The notes beneath the pieces were generated by a model. It ran no database searches, was not told the DNA's origin, and saw only the letters and a program-made list of their open reading frames with translations. Shown piece by piece: positions 49,802 through 59,459 of a DNA stretch of 64,000 nucleotides. Both the position numbers and the translations under genes were made by a program. Numbering within the stretch: the stretch's first letter is position 1; every line of letters starts with the position of its first letter. Source of the DNA: JBPOIS01 sp052034295 (GTDB taxonomy: Bacteria > Pseudomonadota > Gammaproteobacteria > Pseudomonadales > Moraxellaceae); assembly GCA_052034295.1 (NCBI GenBank), contig JBPOIS010000070.1, positions 1 through 64,000 of the forward strand. The letters are read 5' to 3'.

Positions 49802-50614
49802 ATGGATTTTGATTTCAACCTCATTCTGGTGCCGGTCACCCTGGTCTTTTTCCTGATCTGGGTGCTGGATCGGCTGGTGCTCAAACAGCGGGCCAGCCGG
49901 GGCCGTGGCAATGAATCGGCGCTGGTGCGCTGGGCCTATGATTTCTGGCCGATTCTGGCGGTGGTGCTGGTGGTGCGTTCGTTTCTGGTCGAGCCCTTCA
50001 ACATCCCGTCTGAATCCATGGTGCCGACCCTGCAGACCGGGGACTTCATTCTGGTGAACAAATACGCCTATGGCGTGCGCCTGCCACTGCTGTACACCAA
50101 GCTGATCGACAGTGGCCGTCCCCAGCGCGGTGAAGTGGTGGTGTTCCGCTACCCGCTGAAGCCCTCGATCAATTACATCAAACGGGTGGTCGGCCTGCCC
50201 GGCGATGTGGTGGTGTACCATGAGGGCGCACTGACCCTCAATGGCCAGCCGGTGGGCCGGGTGCCGCAGCCTGCGCTGGGTGACAGCAGCTACGAGAGCT
50301 TTTACCGCGAGCAGCTGGGCAGCCACAGTCACCTGATCCGTGAGCTGAATGGTGTCTACAGCGGCAGCCAGGCGCCCTTTGTGAACACCTACAACAACGG
50401 CCAGTTCATGGGTCGTGCAGGCCACGACTGGGCGGTGAAGGTGCCGGAAGGCCATTATTTTGTGATGGGCGACAACCGCGACCAGAGTGCTGACAGCCGC
50501 TGGTGGGGCTTCGTACCAGATGCTAATCTGTCCGGCAGGGCGTTCTATGTGTGGATGCACAAGGAGCCCGGCCTGCACCTGCCCAGTTTTGGCCGGGTGG
50601 GGCAGATCCATTAA
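49802..50614 (+). CDS. lepB: Signal peptidase I LepB
   Basis: Inner-membrane signal peptidase (270 residues). Two N-terminal membrane segments, then the catalytic serine (Ser72 in NIPSESMVPTL) and lysine (Lys127 in YIKRVVGLPGD), and box E GHYFVMGDNRDQSADSRWWG. It removes Sec signal peptides. First of lepB-DUF4845-rnc-era-recO-pdxJ. Confidence 0.97.
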   Translation: MDFDFNLILVPVTLVFFLIWVLDRLVLKQRASRGRGNESALVRWAYDFWPILAVVLVVRSFLVEPFNIPSESMVPTLQTGDFILVNKYAYGVRLPLLYTKLIDSGRPQRGEVVVFRYPLKPSINYIKRVVGLPGDVVVYHEGALTLNGQPVGRVPQPALGDSSYESFYREQLGSHSHLIRELNGVYSGSQAPFVNTYNNGQFMGRAGHDWAVKVPEGHYFVMGDNRDQSADSRWWGFVPDANLSGRAFYVWMHKEPGLHLPSFGRVGQIH

Positions 50615-50641
50615 GCGGCAGGGACAGGGAGAAAACAGCCC

Positions 50642-51073
50642 ATGAACGCATTGAGCCAACAACGGGGGGTGTCCTACTGGGGCGTACTGGCCATGATTGC
50701 CATCGCTGCAGTGACGATCCAGTTCAGCATCGTCGCCGGCCAGGCCTATCTGGACGACATGACCATCAACAAGACCATCGAGGAGCGGCTGAGGGCCACC
50801 GAGGGCGATCAGGGCGGTTTTGAGGGCAAATTCCTGGAAACCACCCAGGCGCAGATGGAAATGAACAATGTGCGCACCCTCAATGCTGCCGACATCATGA
50901 CCGTCGAGGGTTCCGGCCCCACCCTGGTGATCCACAAGAACTATGAAGTCCGCAAGAACTTCATGGGCAACATGGATCTGATCATTCACTTCGAGCGCGT
51001 CTTTGACCGGGAAAACCCTGCCGGCAAGGATGTCGACAAACCCACGCCTGCCAATGTCGCCAACAAACCCTGA
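50642..51073 (+). CDS. DUF4845 membrane protein
   Basis: Small protein of 143 residues with one N-terminal transmembrane helix (VSYWGVLAMIAIAAVTIQFS) and a short periplasmic or exported domain. The N-terminus resembles pseudopilin-type signals. The family (DUF4845) is nearly always found between lepB and rnc, as here; function unknown. Its 3' end overlaps rnc by 20 bp. Confidence 0.9.
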   Translation: MNALSQQRGVSYWGVLAMIAIAAVTIQFSIVAGQAYLDDMTINKTIEERLRATEGDQGGFEGKFLETTQAQMEMNNVRTLNAADIMTVEGSGPTLVIHKNYEVRKNFMGNMDLIIHFERVFDRENPAGKDVDKPTPANVANKP

Positions 51074-51758
51074 TCAGCAACTCAAACTGGACCGGCTGCA
51101 GAAGCGGCTGTCCTACACCTTCCAGTCTGTAGACCTGCTCCGGCAGGCGCTGACCCACCGGTCCGCACACCAGAAAAACAACTACGAGCGTCTGGAGTTT
51201 CTCGGTGATGCGCTGCTGGGGCTGATCGTGGCCCAGGCCCTGTATGAGCGGTTTCCCCAGGAAAACGAAGGCCGGCTGACCCGGATGCGTGCCACGCTGG
51301 TGCGGCAGGAATCGCTGTGTCAGGTGGCCCGTGAGCTGCAACTGGGCCAGCACCTGATCCTGTCCTCCGGCGAAATGAAAAGCGGCGGACACCAGCGTGA
51401 CTCGATCCTGGCCGATGGCGTCGAGGCGCTGATCGGCGCCATGTACCTCGACTGTGGGGATCTGGAGCAGGTGCGTGCTGTGGTGCTGGGCTGGCTGCAC
51501 AGCCGCCTGCAGCAGGTGACGCTGACCGAAGAGCTCAAAGACCCCAAGACCCGCCTGCAGGAGTGGCTGCAGGGCCGGCACCGTGCCCTGCCGCAATACC
51601 GGGTGGTGCGCATCCAGGGCGAGGCGCCCAGCCAGAAATTTTTTGTGGAGTGTCATGTGGAGGGTGTCCCGGTCTCGACCGGCACCGGAAGCAGCCGCCG
51701 CTTTGCAGAACAAGCCGCAGCACAGGACATTCTACAGACCTTGGAGCAACAGCCATGA
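51054..51758 (+). CDS. rnc: Ribonuclease III
   Basis: Double-strand RNA endonuclease of 234 residues. RNase III signature NYERLEFLGDALLGL with catalytic Glu/Asp, the second site DGVEALIGAMYLDCG, and a C-terminal dsRNA-binding domain (DPKTRLQEWLQGR, GTGSSRRFAEQAAAQ). Start set at ATG 51054 by similarity; ATG 51030 is in frame, both with poor ribosome sites, consistent with coupling to the upstream gene. Confidence 0.95.
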   Translation: MSPTNPDQQLKLDRLQKRLSYTFQSVDLLRQALTHRSAHQKNNYERLEFLGDALLGLIVAQALYERFPQENEGRLTRMRATLVRQESLCQVARELQLGQHLILSSGEMKSGGHQRDSILADGVEALIGAMYLDCGDLEQVRAVVLGWLHSRLQQVTLTEELKDPKTRLQEWLQGRHRALPQYRVVRIQGEAPSQKFFVECHVEGVPVSTGTGSSRRFAEQAAAQDILQTLEQQP

Positions 51759-52765
51759 GTGAACACACGCCGGAACAGGATGCCAATCAGGACATTCTGG
51801 CGGCCTTCTTTGGCGGCGGCAGTGCACCGGCCCGCCCGGCCGATTTTCGCTGTGGCTTTGTCGCCATTGTGGGCCGCCCCAACGTGGGCAAATCCACGCT
51901 GATGAACCACCTGATCGGCCAGAAGCTGTCCATCACCTCGCGCAAGCCGCAGACCACCCGGCACAAGATCGTCGGCGTGCAGACCACCGCGCGGATGCAG
52001 GCGGTGTATGTGGACACGCCCGGCATGCACAAGAAAGAAGTCCGCGCCATCAACACCCTGATGAACAAGGCCGCCGTGTCGGCGCTGCGTGACGTCAGTG
52101 CCGTGCTGTTTGTGGTCGATGCCCTGAAATGGACCCCGGATGATGAGCTGGTGCTGGACAAGCTGCGCGCGGCGCAGGTGCCGGTGCTGCTGGTCATCAA
52201 CAAGGTGGACACCATTGCCGACAAATCACGCCTGCTGCCGTGGATCGAACAGCTCTCGGCACGGATGGACTTTGCCGAAGTGATTCCGGTGTCGGCGCTG
52301 CGCCACACCAACCTGGACGCCATTGAAGGGGTGATTGAACGGTTTTTGCCGATCAGTGCGCCCCTGTATGGCGATGACCAGCTCACCGACCGTTCCGAGC
52401 GTTTTTTGGCCAGTGAAATCATCCGCGAAAAAATCATGCGCCAGCTCGGTGACGAGCTGCCGTATGACCTGGCCGTGCAAATCGACAGCTTCCGGGAAGA
52501 AGGCGCGGTGCAGGATGAAAAAACCGGCCGCACCAAGGCCCCGTGCACCTACATTGATGCGACCATTTTTGTCGATCGGGCCGGGCAAAAGGCGATTGTG
52601 ATCGGCGACAAGGGCAAGCGCCTCAAGCAGATCGGCATCGAAGCCCGCACCGACATGGAAAAACTGTTTGAGCAAAAAATCATGCTCACGCTGTGGGTGA
52701 AGGTCAAGGGCGGCTGGTCCGACGACGAGCGCGCTCTGCGCAGTCTGGGCTACGGCGACATCTAG
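51755..52765 (+). CDS. era: GTPase Era
   Basis: Ribosome-assembly GTPase that binds the 16S rRNA 3' end; 336 residues, with about 25 extra N-terminal residues compared with E. coli Era. G1 GRPNVGKSTLMNHL, switch II DTPGMHK, NKVD, and KH domain KAIVIGDKGKRLKQIGIEAR. Start overlaps the rnc stop (ATGA). Confidence 0.97.
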   Translation: MSEHTPEQDANQDILAAFFGGGSAPARPADFRCGFVAIVGRPNVGKSTLMNHLIGQKLSITSRKPQTTRHKIVGVQTTARMQAVYVDTPGMHKKEVRAINTLMNKAAVSALRDVSAVLFVVDALKWTPDDELVLDKLRAAQVPVLLVINKVDTIADKSRLLPWIEQLSARMDFAEVIPVSALRHTNLDAIEGVIERFLPISAPLYGDDQLTDRSERFLASEIIREKIMRQLGDELPYDLAVQIDSFREEGAVQDEKTGRTKAPCTYIDATIFVDRAGQKAIVIGDKGKRLKQIGIEARTDMEKLFEQKIMLTLWVKVKGGWSDDERALRSLGYGDI

Positions 52766-52789
52766 GCCGCACCGGCGGCAGGAGGCGGG

Positions 52790-53497
52790 ATGCGTCAGCA
52801 ACTGCTGCATGGCTATGTGCTGCACCAGCGCCCTTACCGGGAAAACAGCCGCCTGGTCCAGTATTTCTGCATGGAGGCGGGCCGGGTGGATGGGGTGGCG
52901 CGCCAGTCCCTGCCTGCGCTGTATCAGCCCAGTCTGCTGTATGCCACCGGCAAAACCAGCCTGAAGGCCTTTGCGCGGATCGAACCCGTCGGCTCGCCCG
53001 TGCTGGTGTCCGGCGCGGGGCTGCTGGCCGGGTTTTACCTGAACGAGCTGCTGGTGCGGCTGCTGCCGGTGGAAGAAGCCTATCCCGCGCTGTTTGCCAG
53101 CTATGCCAGCAGTCTGGCCGGTCTGCAGCAGCTGCAGGGCGGGCAGGACAGTACGGCGCTGCGGGCGCTGTTGCGCCGTTTCGAGTGGGCGCTGCTGGAC
53201 ACGCTGGGGGCGCTGCCAGACTTTGTGCAGGATGCGCTGGGACAGCCCATCGACCCTGCGCAGTCTTATCGTTATGTGGCCGGTCAGGGTCTGCTGCATG
53301 CGGCAGATGGGGCGCTGCCGGGTGCCCAGCTGCTGCAGGTGTCGGCCAATGCCCTGCACGCACAAGTGCCCACAGCAGAAGTGCTGCAGCTCACCGCCCA
53401 GGTGTTCCGGCAGGAAATCGCCCGCCAGCTGGGTGACCGGCCCCTGCACAGCCGCGAGCTGTGGCGGCAAATGTCCCTTCAATCCCGACAGGAGTAA
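52790..53497 (+). CDS. recO: DNA repair protein RecO
   Basis: RecFOR pathway mediator (235 residues) that helps RecA load on SSB-coated DNA. N-terminal OB fold ([21 protein letters not shown]) and helical middle with [12 protein letters not shown]. No zinc-finger cysteines, as in many gammaproteobacteria. GGAGG lies 5 bp before ATG 52790. Follows era by 24 bp. Confidence 0.95.
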   Translation: MRQQLLHGYVLHQRPYRENSRLVQYFCMEAGRVDGVARQSLPALYQPSLLYATGKTSLKAFARIEPVGSPVLVSGAGLLAGFYLNELLVRLLPVEEAYPALFASYASSLAGLQQLQGGQDSTALRALLRRFEWALLDTLGALPDFVQDALGQPIDPAQSYRYVAGQGLLHAADGALPGAQLLQVSANALHAQVPTAEVLQLTAQVFRQEIARQLGDRPLHSRELWRQMSLQSRQE

Positions 53498-53504
53498 TCT
53501 GGCC

Positions 53505-54236
53505 ATGAACACCTTATTGCTGGGGGTCAACATCGACCATGTGGCCACCCTGCGGCAGGCCCGTGGCACCCACTATCCCGATCCGGTGGCGGCGGCGCTG
53601 CTGTGCGAAAACGCTGGTGCCGATGGCATCACCCTGCACCTGCGCGAGGACCGCCGCCACATTCAGGATGCCGACGTGTGGCGGATGCGGCCGCTGCTGC
53701 GCACGCGCATGAACCTGGAAATTGCCGTCACCGAATTCATGTTGGGCTTTGCTGAGCAGGTCCGGCCACAGCACGTCTGTCTGGTGCCAGAAAAACGCGA
53801 GGAACTGACCACCGAAGGCGGTCTCGACGTGGCCGGACAGCTGGCGCGCATCCGTGCAGCCACGGCCCGGCTGGCGGCGGCCGGCTGCGAGGTGTCGCTG
53901 TTCATTGACCCGGATCCGCAGCAGATTGATGCCGCCGTGGCCTGTGGGGCACCGGTGATTGAGCTGCACACCGGGGCCTATGCCGAAGCCGAAGGGGCCG
54001 CCCGGCAGGCGGAGCTACAGCGGCTGATTGAGGCCGTGGACTATGCTGCAGGCCGGCTGACCGTCAATGCCGGTCATGGCCTCAACCTCGACAACGTCGC
54101 CCCGGTGGCACGCATTGCCGCGCTGCATGAGCTGAACATCGGCCATGCGCTGATTGCCGACAGTGTGTTTGTGGGCCTGGAGCAGGCGGTGCGCAACATG
54201 CGTGCCGCCATGACCGCCGCACGCCGTCCGGACTAG
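53505..54236 (+). CDS. pdxJ: Pyridoxine 5'-phosphate synthase PdxJ
   Basis: TIM-barrel enzyme (243 residues) condensing 1-deoxyxylulose-5-phosphate with 3-amino-2-oxopropyl phosphate to pyridoxine 5'-phosphate. [47 protein letters not shown] and [12 protein letters not shown] are diagnostic. It follows recO by 7 bp, its usual partner. Together with serC the window holds two steps of the DXP-dependent B6 pathway. Confidence 0.97.
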   Translation: MNTLLLGVNIDHVATLRQARGTHYPDPVAAALLCENAGADGITLHLREDRRHIQDADVWRMRPLLRTRMNLEIAVTEFMLGFAEQVRPQHVCLVPEKREELTTEGGLDVAGQLARIRAATARLAAAGCEVSLFIDPDPQQIDAAVACGAPVIELHTGAYAEAEGAARQAELQRLIEAVDYAAGRLTVNAGHGLNLDNVAPVARIAALHELNIGHALIADSVFVGLEQAVRNMRAAMTAARRPD

Positions 54237-54240
54237 CGCC

Positions 54241-55020
54241 TCAGGCGGCCTGGGCGCGGATCCACTGGCTGAGGTCCTGCGCCACGGTCTCCCAGCCGGC
54301 CTCGGACAGCAGGAAATGGGCAAACTGCGGGTACTCGCGGTAGTTGGCCTGCGGGTATTTCCGGGCCACCTGACGCACCACGCTGGCCGGGGTGATGCGG
54401 TCCCGGCTGGCCCCGATCACCAGCATCGGGCATTTGACCTGCTGTGCCTCCACCCGTGAGGCGTGTCGGCGGTCGATGAACCAGTAGCCAATCTCAAAGG
54501 CTGCGCGTCCCGACTCATCCACCAGCTTGGCGTATTCGTCCTGCTGTTGCTGCGCGGGCAGGTTGTTGTAAATGCCATAATTGGCGGCCTGCACATCGAA
54601 CCGGAACGGTTTTTTCCAGAAATTCCAGCGGTTGGTGATCTTGGCAAAGGTGCGCAGCACCGAAGGCTTGAGGGCCAGCACCCCCGCCGGTGGGGCCGGG
54701 GTCAGCAGCACCACCGCCTGGGCCAGTCCCCGTGCCGCCAGCAGCTGGGTGATCAGTCCGCCCATCGAATGGCCGATGATGACGGGCTTGGCCGGCAGGG
54801 TCTGGATCAGCGCTTCGAGGTCATCGGCATAGTCGGTCAGGCTGGTCTGGCCCAGGGCCTGCCGGTCGGATGCACTCAGTTGTGCGGCATGATGGCGCAG
54901 GCTGGGCACATGGCACTCGAAGCCCTGGGCTTCAAAAAAACTGCGGTAATGGTCCCAGGCGGCGGCAGTGCCACACATGCCATGCACAAACAGCAGCGGC
55001 GGAAGGTTCGAACTGGACAT
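54241..55020 (-). CDS. Alpha/beta hydrolase
   Basis: Cytoplasmic-looking hydrolase (259 residues). PLLFVHGMCGTAAAW oxyanion region, nucleophile elbow GHSMGG, acid Asp in VIGASRDRITP and His in YPQFAHFLL complete a triad. Substrate unknown. It lies 4 bp from the convergent pdxJ stop and 59 bp from the divergent miaE. The open frame extends upstream, but ATG 55020 precedes the first strand of the fold. Confidence 0.9.
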   Translation of the reverse strand: MSSSNLPPLLFVHGMCGTAAAWDHYRSFFEAQGFECHVPSLRHHAAQLSASDRQALGQTSLTDYADDLEALIQTLPAKPVIIGHSMGGLITQLLAARGLAQAVVLLTPAPPAGVLALKPSVLRTFAKITNRWNFWKKPFRFDVQAANYGIYNNLPAQQQQDEYAKLVDESGRAAFEIGYWFIDRRHASRVEAQQVKCPMLVIGASRDRITPASVVRQVARKYPQANYREYPQFAHFLLSEAGWETVAQDLSQWIRAQAA

Positions 55021-55079
55021 CAGCGTCTCGGAATCAGGACAATGGACAACAGGTGCTAACAGTAGGGCAGGAGGACGGC

Positions 55080-55751
55080 TTGAGCAAGTCTGGACCAACC
55101 AATGTAGACGTGGATCACGAATTGATGCAGCCGGTGTGGGATTTTCTCGGTTGCCGCACCCCGCAGCGCTGGTTGGAAGCGGCGGTGCAGCAGTTGCCCA
55201 TGCTGTTGCAGGACCATGCCAATTGTGAAAAAAAAGCCGCAGGTACCGCACTGAACCTGATGTACCGCTACAGCCGCCACACCGAACTGCAGGTGCGGCT
55301 GGCGCAGCTGGTGCGTGAGGAGATGCTGCATTATGAGCAGGTGCTGGCGTTGATGACGGCGCGCGGACAGCCTTGGCACGCGGTCGAGGCCGGGCGCTAT
55401 GCCAGGGGCCTGCGCCAGCACATCCGCACCCACGAGCCTGCGGCGCTGGTGGATGTGCTGGTGGTGGGTGCATTTGTGGAGGCGCGTTCCTGCGAGCGGT
55501 TTGCGGCGCTGATGCCGCATGTGGACGAAGAGCTGGCACGGTTTTACCGGTATTTGCTCAAATCCGAAGCCCGGCATTTTCAGGATTATCTGTGGCTGGC
55601 CGAGCAGGCGGCCACAGAAGCCAGCGATGCCCAGCGTGGGCGTGCCGAAGTGGCGTCGCGGGTGGCACTGCTGCGCGACCACGAACGCGAGCTGATCGAA
55701 AGCCCGGACCCGCTGCTGCGATTTCACAGCGGGGTGCCAGTGGCGGCCTGA
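55080..55751 (+). CDS. miaE: tRNA 2-methylthio-N6-isopentenyladenosine hydroxylase MiaE
   Basis: Non-haem diiron monooxygenase (223 residues) hydroxylating the isopentenyl group of ms2i6A37 in tRNA. Ferritin-like helices with DHANCEKKAAGTALNLMYRY, REEMLHYEQVL, VGAFVEARSCERFA and SEARHFQDYLWLA carry the iron ligands. Start is TTG 55080 with a textbook GGAGG six bases upstream; no ATG fits. Only some gammaproteobacteria have miaE. Confidence 0.92.
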   Translation: MSKSGPTNVDVDHELMQPVWDFLGCRTPQRWLEAAVQQLPMLLQDHANCEKKAAGTALNLMYRYSRHTELQVRLAQLVREEMLHYEQVLALMTARGQPWHAVEAGRYARGLRQHIRTHEPAALVDVLVVGAFVEARSCERFAALMPHVDEELARFYRYLLKSEARHFQDYLWLAEQAATEASDAQRGRAEVASRVALLRDHERELIESPDPLLRFHSGVPVAA

Positions 55752-55770
55752 ACTGTCCTGGACCTGTCAA

Positions 55771-55798
55771 AAAACCGGCTGCTGAGGCCGGTTTTTTT
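55771..55798 (+). terminator. Rho-independent terminator of miaE
   Basis: AAAACCGGC and GCCGGTTTT stem, with a T run of seven, 20 bp after the stop. The A run on the left side makes it usable also for the convergent L,D-transpeptidase gene. Confidence 0.88.
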
Positions 55799-55824
55799 CA
55801 CTGCAGCCGAAGGCAGCGGGTCGG

Positions 55825-57024
55825 TCAGTCGCGGAATTCAACCGGAATGCCCACCTTGATGCGCTTGGCGAGGGCCTGCGCGTCCCAGTTGGTCAGGCGC
55901 ACACAGCCGTGCGAGCGGGTCTTGTCGATCTTGGCCGGTTCCGGGGTGCCATGGATGCCGTAGGAGCGCTTGGACAGGGCAATCCACATGCTGCCGACCG
56001 GGTTGTTCGGACCAGGGGGCAGGATCAGCTTGTTCATGTTGCCGCCCTGGATGAAGTTTTTCGGGTCGTAGTGGTAGGTGGGATTGGGGGCAATGCCCAC
56101 CACGCGCACCTTGCCCGACGGCGAGGGCGTGTCGCTGCTGCCGATGGTGGCGGGATAGGCCACGATCATTTTGCCGGTTTCATCAAAGCCATACAGTTCA
56201 CTGGCGCCCTTGTGGGCAATCAGCAGCGACAGCGGACGAGTGTCTTCGCTGCCGGTGTCAGCCACGATGATCTGTTCGCCGGCCTTGCTGAAGGTATTAC
56301 CGGGGTTCAGGGCGCGGATGAAATTCACATCCATATGGAATTTTTCGCCGAGCATTTCCAGCACCGAGGTGTAGTACAGGCCTTTGAGCTTGGCCTGCTG
56401 GGCGTAGTTGTGCGGAATGCCTCCCTTGACATAGGGGCCGTCGATGTCGGCCTGGGTCAGCGTGTAGGTCTGCATCACCGGGGTGGTGTCGGCGGCCTTC
56501 AGGCGGCTCCAGACTTCAGCATCGAGAATGCCGTCGATCGGCAGGCCCTGCATCAGTTCAAAGGCCGAAATCGCCTTCAGCATGTTGCGGCCGGAAATGC
56601 CATCGATCACCCCTGGCGACACGTGGCTGCGGTCCAGCAGGATCTGCGCCTTGGCGTACACCGGAAACTGGCCCTTGCCCAGATCACTGACCCATTCGGC
56701 CTGATTGATCATCGCCGCACTCCATTGCTCGACCGGCACGGCGGGAGTGCTGCCCGGTTCCGTGCTGGCAGGCGACACGACCGCTGGTGTGGCAGGGGTG
56801 GCGGGTGGCGTGGGTTTGCCGTCCAGGCCCTCCAGGCTGCTGGCATCCAGCGGATCACTGGCTGGGACGGTGTCCGTCGGGATGGCATCGGTACTGGCCG
56901 GGGCGGTGGCCTCTGCCGTGGATTCAGGGGCGGCCCAGAGGGCGGCGCTGCTGCCCAGCAGCGGCAGGGCCAGCAGGGTCACTGCCCAGAGGGAAAAGGT
57001 GCGGACCGGGTGAACAGAGGACAT
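55825..57024 (-). CDS. L,D-transpeptidase (YkuD family)
   Basis: Exported protein of 399 residues. Signal peptide (LWAVTLLALPLLGSSAALWA), a Pro/Thr/Ala-rich linker (about 35-100), a peptidoglycan-binding domain (about 115-170; VIDGISGRNMLKAISAFE), a LysM-like segment (about 205-250; LGEKFHMDVNFIRALNPG), and a YkuD domain with YGIHGTPEP and the catalytic SHGCVRLTNWDA. It forms 3-3 crosslinks or attaches proteins to murein. Divergent from hemE across 158 bp. Confidence 0.93.
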   Translation of the reverse strand: MSSVHPVRTFSLWAVTLLALPLLGSSAALWAAPESTAEATAPASTDAIPTDTVPASDPLDASSLEGLDGKPTPPATPATPAVVSPASTEPGSTPAVPVEQWSAAMINQAEWVSDLGKGQFPVYAKAQILLDRSHVSPGVIDGISGRNMLKAISAFELMQGLPIDGILDAEVWSRLKAADTTPVMQTYTLTQADIDGPYVKGGIPHNYAQQAKLKGLYYTSVLEMLGEKFHMDVNFIRALNPGNTFSKAGEQIIVADTGSEDTRPLSLLIAHKGASELYGFDETGKMIVAYPATIGSSDTPSPSGKVRVVGIAPNPTYHYDPKNFIQGGNMNKLILPPGPNNPVGSMWIALSKRSYGIHGTPEPAKIDKTRSHGCVRLTNWDAQALAKRIKVGIPVEFRD

Positions 57025-57182
57025 CAGCGGGTTCCATAAAGGGTCAGGGAGGCAATACAGCTATTGCAAACAAATATTTGCACACCTTCCAGTATTTCGC
57101 TGTAACCAGATTGGGGCAAGTCCGGCAAAGATTGTTATGATGCGCGTCACATTCATGCCGATTTTGTGAAAGGTAAGTCCCC

Positions 57183-58271
57183 ATGAGCCTGTCCCCGCTG
57201 CCTCCCCTGAAAAATGACCGTTTTTTGCGGGCGTTGCTCCGTGAGCCGGTGGACTGCACGCCGGTGTGGATGATGCGGCAGGCCGGGCGTTATTTGCCGG
57301 AATACAAGGCCACCCGCGCGCAGGCCGGGGATTTTCTCAGCCTGTGCAAAAATCAGGACCTGGCCTGTGAAGTCACCCTGCAGCCGCTGCGCCGCTATGC
57401 GCTGGATGCGGCGATTCTGTTTTCCGACATCCTGACCATTCCCGATGCGATGGGGCTGGGGCTGTATTTTGAGACCGGCGAAGGTCCGCGCTTTCGCAAG
57501 ACCGTGCGCACCGAGGCCGATGTGGCGGCGCTGCCGGTGCTGGACAGTGCCCGCGATCTGGACTATGTGATGCGTGCGGTCAGCACCATCCGCAGTGCGC
57601 TGGGTGGGCAGGTGCCGCTGATCGGCTTCAGTGGCAGCCCGTGGACGCTGGCGACCTACATGACCGAAGGCGGCGGTTCGAAGGAGTTCCGTGCCGCCAA
57701 GACCATGCTGTATGCCCAGCCGGCGCTGCTGCACGCGCTGCTGGACAAGCTGGCCGATGCCGTGACCGATTATCTGAATGCACAGATCCGCGCCGGGGCG
57801 CAGGCGGTGCAGATTTTTGACAGCTGGGGCGGGGCGCTGGCCCACCGCGAGTATCAGGAATTTTCCCTGCAGTACATGCAAAAAATCGTTTCCGGACTGA
57901 TCCGCGAGCACGATGGACGCCGGGTGCCGGTGATTGTGTTCACCAAGGGCGGGGGACTGTGGCTGCCGCAGATGGTGGATTGTGGGGCCGACGCGCTGGG
58001 GCTGGACTGGACCACGCCACTGGACTGGGCACGCCAGCAGGTGGCGGGCCGGGTGGCACTGCAGGGCAATCTGGACCCGTCCACCCTGTACGGCAGCCCG
58101 GCACGGATCCGTGCCGCCGTGGCCGCGATGCTGGCCGATGCCTATCGGGATGGCCATCCAACCGGCTATGTGGCCAACCTCGGCCACGGCATCACCCAGT
58201 GGGTGGACCCGGCCCATGCCGGGGTGTTCATCGAGGCCGTGCATGAGCTGAGTGCGCCCTATCACCGCTGA
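57183..58271 (+). CDS. hemE: Uroporphyrinogen decarboxylase HemE
   Basis: Haem pathway enzyme (362 residues) converting uroporphyrinogen III to coproporphyrinogen [19 protein letters not shown] (substrate-binding Arg), [37 protein letters not shown] and [12 protein letters not shown] are conserved. AAAGG precedes ATG 57183. The gap upstream has TTGGGG (57111-57116) and TATGAT (57136-57141), a weak promoter with long spacing. Confidence 0.97.
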   Translation: MSLSPLPPLKNDRFLRALLREPVDCTPVWMMRQAGRYLPEYKATRAQAGDFLSLCKNQDLACEVTLQPLRRYALDAAILFSDILTIPDAMGLGLYFETGEGPRFRKTVRTEADVAALPVLDSARDLDYVMRAVSTIRSALGGQVPLIGFSGSPWTLATYMTEGGGSKEFRAAKTMLYAQPALLHALLDKLADAVTDYLNAQIRAGAQAVQIFDSWGGALAHREYQEFSLQYMQKIVSGLIREHDGRRVPVIVFTKGGGLWLPQMVDCGADALGLDWTTPLDWARQQVAGRVALQGNLDPSTLYGSPARIRAAVAAMLADAYRDGHPTGYVANLGHGITQWVDPAHAGVFIEAVHELSAPYHR

Positions 58272-58350
58272 GGGGGGGGCGGCGGGTGCAGGGCGCGTAG
58301 TCTACCGCAGCGGGCGCACGGCCTTCAAACAGGCCCGCCGTCCGGACGGG

Positions 58351-58809
58351 TTACTTGCGTTTGGCCGGGTGCTTGCGGGCGGGCTTGGCCGGGCCTTCCA
58401 GGGCCTGTGTGACCAGTTCGCTGACATTTTGCCCCAGTTTGCCAGCCAGGCCGGTGGCGACTTCCGTGGCCTTGTCCATGGCCTTGTCGACCAGAGAGGG
58501 TTTTTCACCCTGGTCGCCTTCCTCAATGGCCAGAATGCTGCCGCTGGTGAACAGGTAGGTGCGCAGGTATTCATCCAGCTTGGGGTCACGGCGGCGGATC
58601 CATTCCAGGGTCATCACCGCGTGTTCCTTTTCTTCATTGGCGTTGTGCTGGAGGATCTCGCGCAGTTCGGGGTCCTTGCAGGTGGCCACCCGCTGGTTGT
58701 ACCAGTCCACGGCCTCAAATTCTTCCCGCAGTGACTCAATGGCCCGGTGCATGTCGCGGACCCGGTCCGACAGTTCCTGTACGGGTTCATGGTAGCCTTC
58801 GTGGGACAT
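58351..58809 (-). CDS. EncFtn-like (encapsulated) ferritin without loading peptide
   Basis: Protein of 152 residues. The first 100 match encapsulated ferritins: HRAIESLREEFEAVDWYNQR, HNANEEKEHAVMTLEWIRRR, YLRTYLFT. Likely metal ligands Glu29/Glu32 and Glu59/Glu60/His63 are present; the family makes a ferroxidase centre between two short subunits in a decameric ring. The usual short C-terminal encapsulin-targeting sequence (GSL-type) is not seen; instead an amphipathic stretch (106-138) and a basic tail PAKPARKHPAKRK follow. No encapsulin shell gene is in the window. Role: iron oxidation and storage (inference). Confidence 0.88.
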   Translation of the reverse strand: MSHEGYHEPVQELSDRVRDMHRAIESLREEFEAVDWYNQRVATCKDPELREILQHNANEEKEHAVMTLEWIRRRDPKLDEYLRTYLFTSGSILAIEEGDQGEKPSLVDKAMDKATEVATGLAGKLGQNVSELVTQALEGPAKPARKHPAKRK

Positions 58810-58871
58810 GCTGCGCTCCTTGGGGTGGGCAAAAAAAGGGCAATGGGCAAAAACCGCGACCAGCGGTGGCT

Positions 58872-59423
58872 TCAGTAGGGTGACGCGGGCAGGGCGGCAA
58901 TGAACTCATTGCGCACCTGGGCATCCCGGCTGAATTCTCCCAGCATGGAAATGCTGCGCGTGCTGCTGTGCTGTTTTTGCACCCCGCGCATCATCATGCA
59001 CAGGTGCTGCGCATCCATCACCACCGCCGCGCCCCGCGCATTGGTGGCGTCCATCACCGCCTGGGCGATCTGCTGGGTGAGGTTTTCCTGGATCTGCAGG
59101 CGGCGGGCATACAGGTCAACGATGCGTGCCAGTTTGGACAGGCCAATCACCTGGCCATCCGGCAGGTAGGCGACATGGGCCACGCCCATGAAGGGGAGCA
59201 GGTGGTGCTCACACAGGGAATAGAATTCGATGCCCTTGACCATCACCATTTCACGGTTGGTGGTGGGAAAAATCGCCTGATTGGTGACTTCGTCCAGGGT
59301 TTGCTGATAGCCCCGGGTCAGGTCCCGGAACGCCCGGGCCGCCCGATCCGGCGTACCCTGCAGGCCGGGACGGCTCAGGTCTTCGCCAATGGCAGTGATC
59401 AGGTCGGCATAGGACTGCTGCAC
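58872..59423 (-). CDS. folE: GTP cyclohydrolase I FolE
   Basis: Zinc enzyme (183 residues) making 7,8-dihydroneopterin triphosphate for folate and queuosine. [35 protein letters not shown] with Zn ligands, and [19 protein letters not shown] are diagnostic. The start is GTG 59423 behind GGGGAAT. Runs with the Smr, trpC, trpD and trpG genes on the minus strand. Confidence 0.96.
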   Translation of the reverse strand: MQQSYADLITAIGEDLSRPGLQGTPDRAARAFRDLTRGYQQTLDEVTNQAIFPTTNREMVMVKGIEFYSLCEHHLLPFMGVAHVAYLPDGQVIGLSKLARIVDLYARRLQIQENLTQQIAQAVMDATNARGAAVVMDAQHLCMMMRGVQKQHSSTRSISMLGEFSRDAQVRNEFIAALPASPY

Positions 59424-59459
59424 GGTGGATTCCCCGATGAAAAAAACAAAACGCGGATT

